From Sphingobium sp. SYK-6 (GTDB lineage: Bacteria; Pseudomonadota; Alphaproteobacteria; Sphingomonadales; Sphingomonadaceae): a stretch of DNA of 64,000 bases. How positions within the stretch are numbered: the first letter of the stretch is position 1; the number at the start of each line of letters is the position of its first letter. The notes below the pieces were generated by a model. It saw nothing but the letters and a program-made list of their open reading frames with translations. It had not been told where the DNA came from and searched no databases. Below are positions 63,850 through 64,000 of this stretch, piece after piece. Position numbers and translations under genes: made by a program. The stretch spans positions 3,070,501 through 3,134,500 of the forward strand of contig NC_015976.1 in the NCBI RefSeq assembly GCF_000283515.1, given 5' to 3'.

Positions 63850-64000
63850 GTTAAATGCCTCTTGCTAGTCAATTATTAGTTGGACGCACCGCCCACCCAG
63901 GAATCTTCGCCATCCGGACTGAGAGACGCGGCCACCATGCTCTACCTCAGGATTTGAGCATCATCCACCATGAGCGATCGCGTGATCCGTGTCCATAACC

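Overview
The window looks like chromosome from an alphaproteobacterium, most likely a sphingomonad. It is GC-rich and dense, with many ATGA/TGATG gene overlaps. It has four large TonB-dependent receptors, a FecI/FecR pair, and catabolic genes grouped around transporters. A direct-repeat LexA-type box (GTTC-N7-GTTC) of the kind known from alphaproteobacteria sits before a DNA-repair operon. The genus is inferred from style only; no rRNA, tRNA or CRISPR was seen.

Layout. 0-2.5 kb: a YqcI/YcgG-family gene cut by the window edge, overlapping a DUF1989 gene; facing them, a phasin-like gene and an MpaB/DUF2236 oxygenase. 2.6-5.3 kb: a REP-like palindrome and a cyanide-insensitive-type cytochrome bd operon that includes a 39-residue DUF2474 subunit. 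5.5-8.2 kb: radical-SAM and UdgX/DUF4130 repair pair behind a LexA-like box. 8.2-14.6 kb: four envelope genes (a cold-shock-like membrane protein, two probable lipoproteins, a membrane protein) divergent from a winged-helix/Ser-Thr-kinase/TM/TPR fusion. 14.6-17.2 kb: a REP-like inverted pair, then two alpha/beta hydrolases divergent from an OhrR-like MarR regulator with a palindrome array.

17-29 kb is an aromatic or cyclic-compound catabolic cluster: MFS, amidohydrolase, fumarylacetoacetase, MBL hydrolase, TetR, FAH-family hydrolase, FAD monooxygenase, extradiol-type dioxygenase, TonB receptor, NmrA-type reductase. Four near-identical 17-bp palindromes stand before its transcription units. 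29-42 kb is a second catabolic cluster: DUF3237, a GntR regulator with two HTH domains, MFS, hydrolase, LLM flavin oxidoreductase, YciI, CmcJ/NvfI-type enzyme, MFS, TonB receptor, TfdA dioxygenase. A different 16-bp motif occurs five times, once before nearly every unit and in the same orientation to the gene. These two putative regulons are the most interesting signals here.

42-47.5 kb: a GNAT gene and an operon of TonB receptor, DUF218 protein and S1/P1-type nuclease. 47.7-53.6 kb: ECF sigma, FecR, STN-bearing TonB receptor and an exported amidohydrolase. 53.8-56.1 kb: a broken IS481-type transposase split by a complete 1321-bp IS3-family element. 56.2-63.9 kb: a glycan-modification operon on the minus strand (coiled-coil protein, sulfotransferase-like protein, a 1714-residue protein with three glycosyltransferase domains and repeated beta-sandwich-like modules, methyltransferase), locally richer in A/T and probably acquired. 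In each catabolic region the outer-membrane receptor would import a substrate, the MFS proteins move it across the inner membrane, and oxygenases and hydrolases degrade it. The substrates cannot be named from the sequence.
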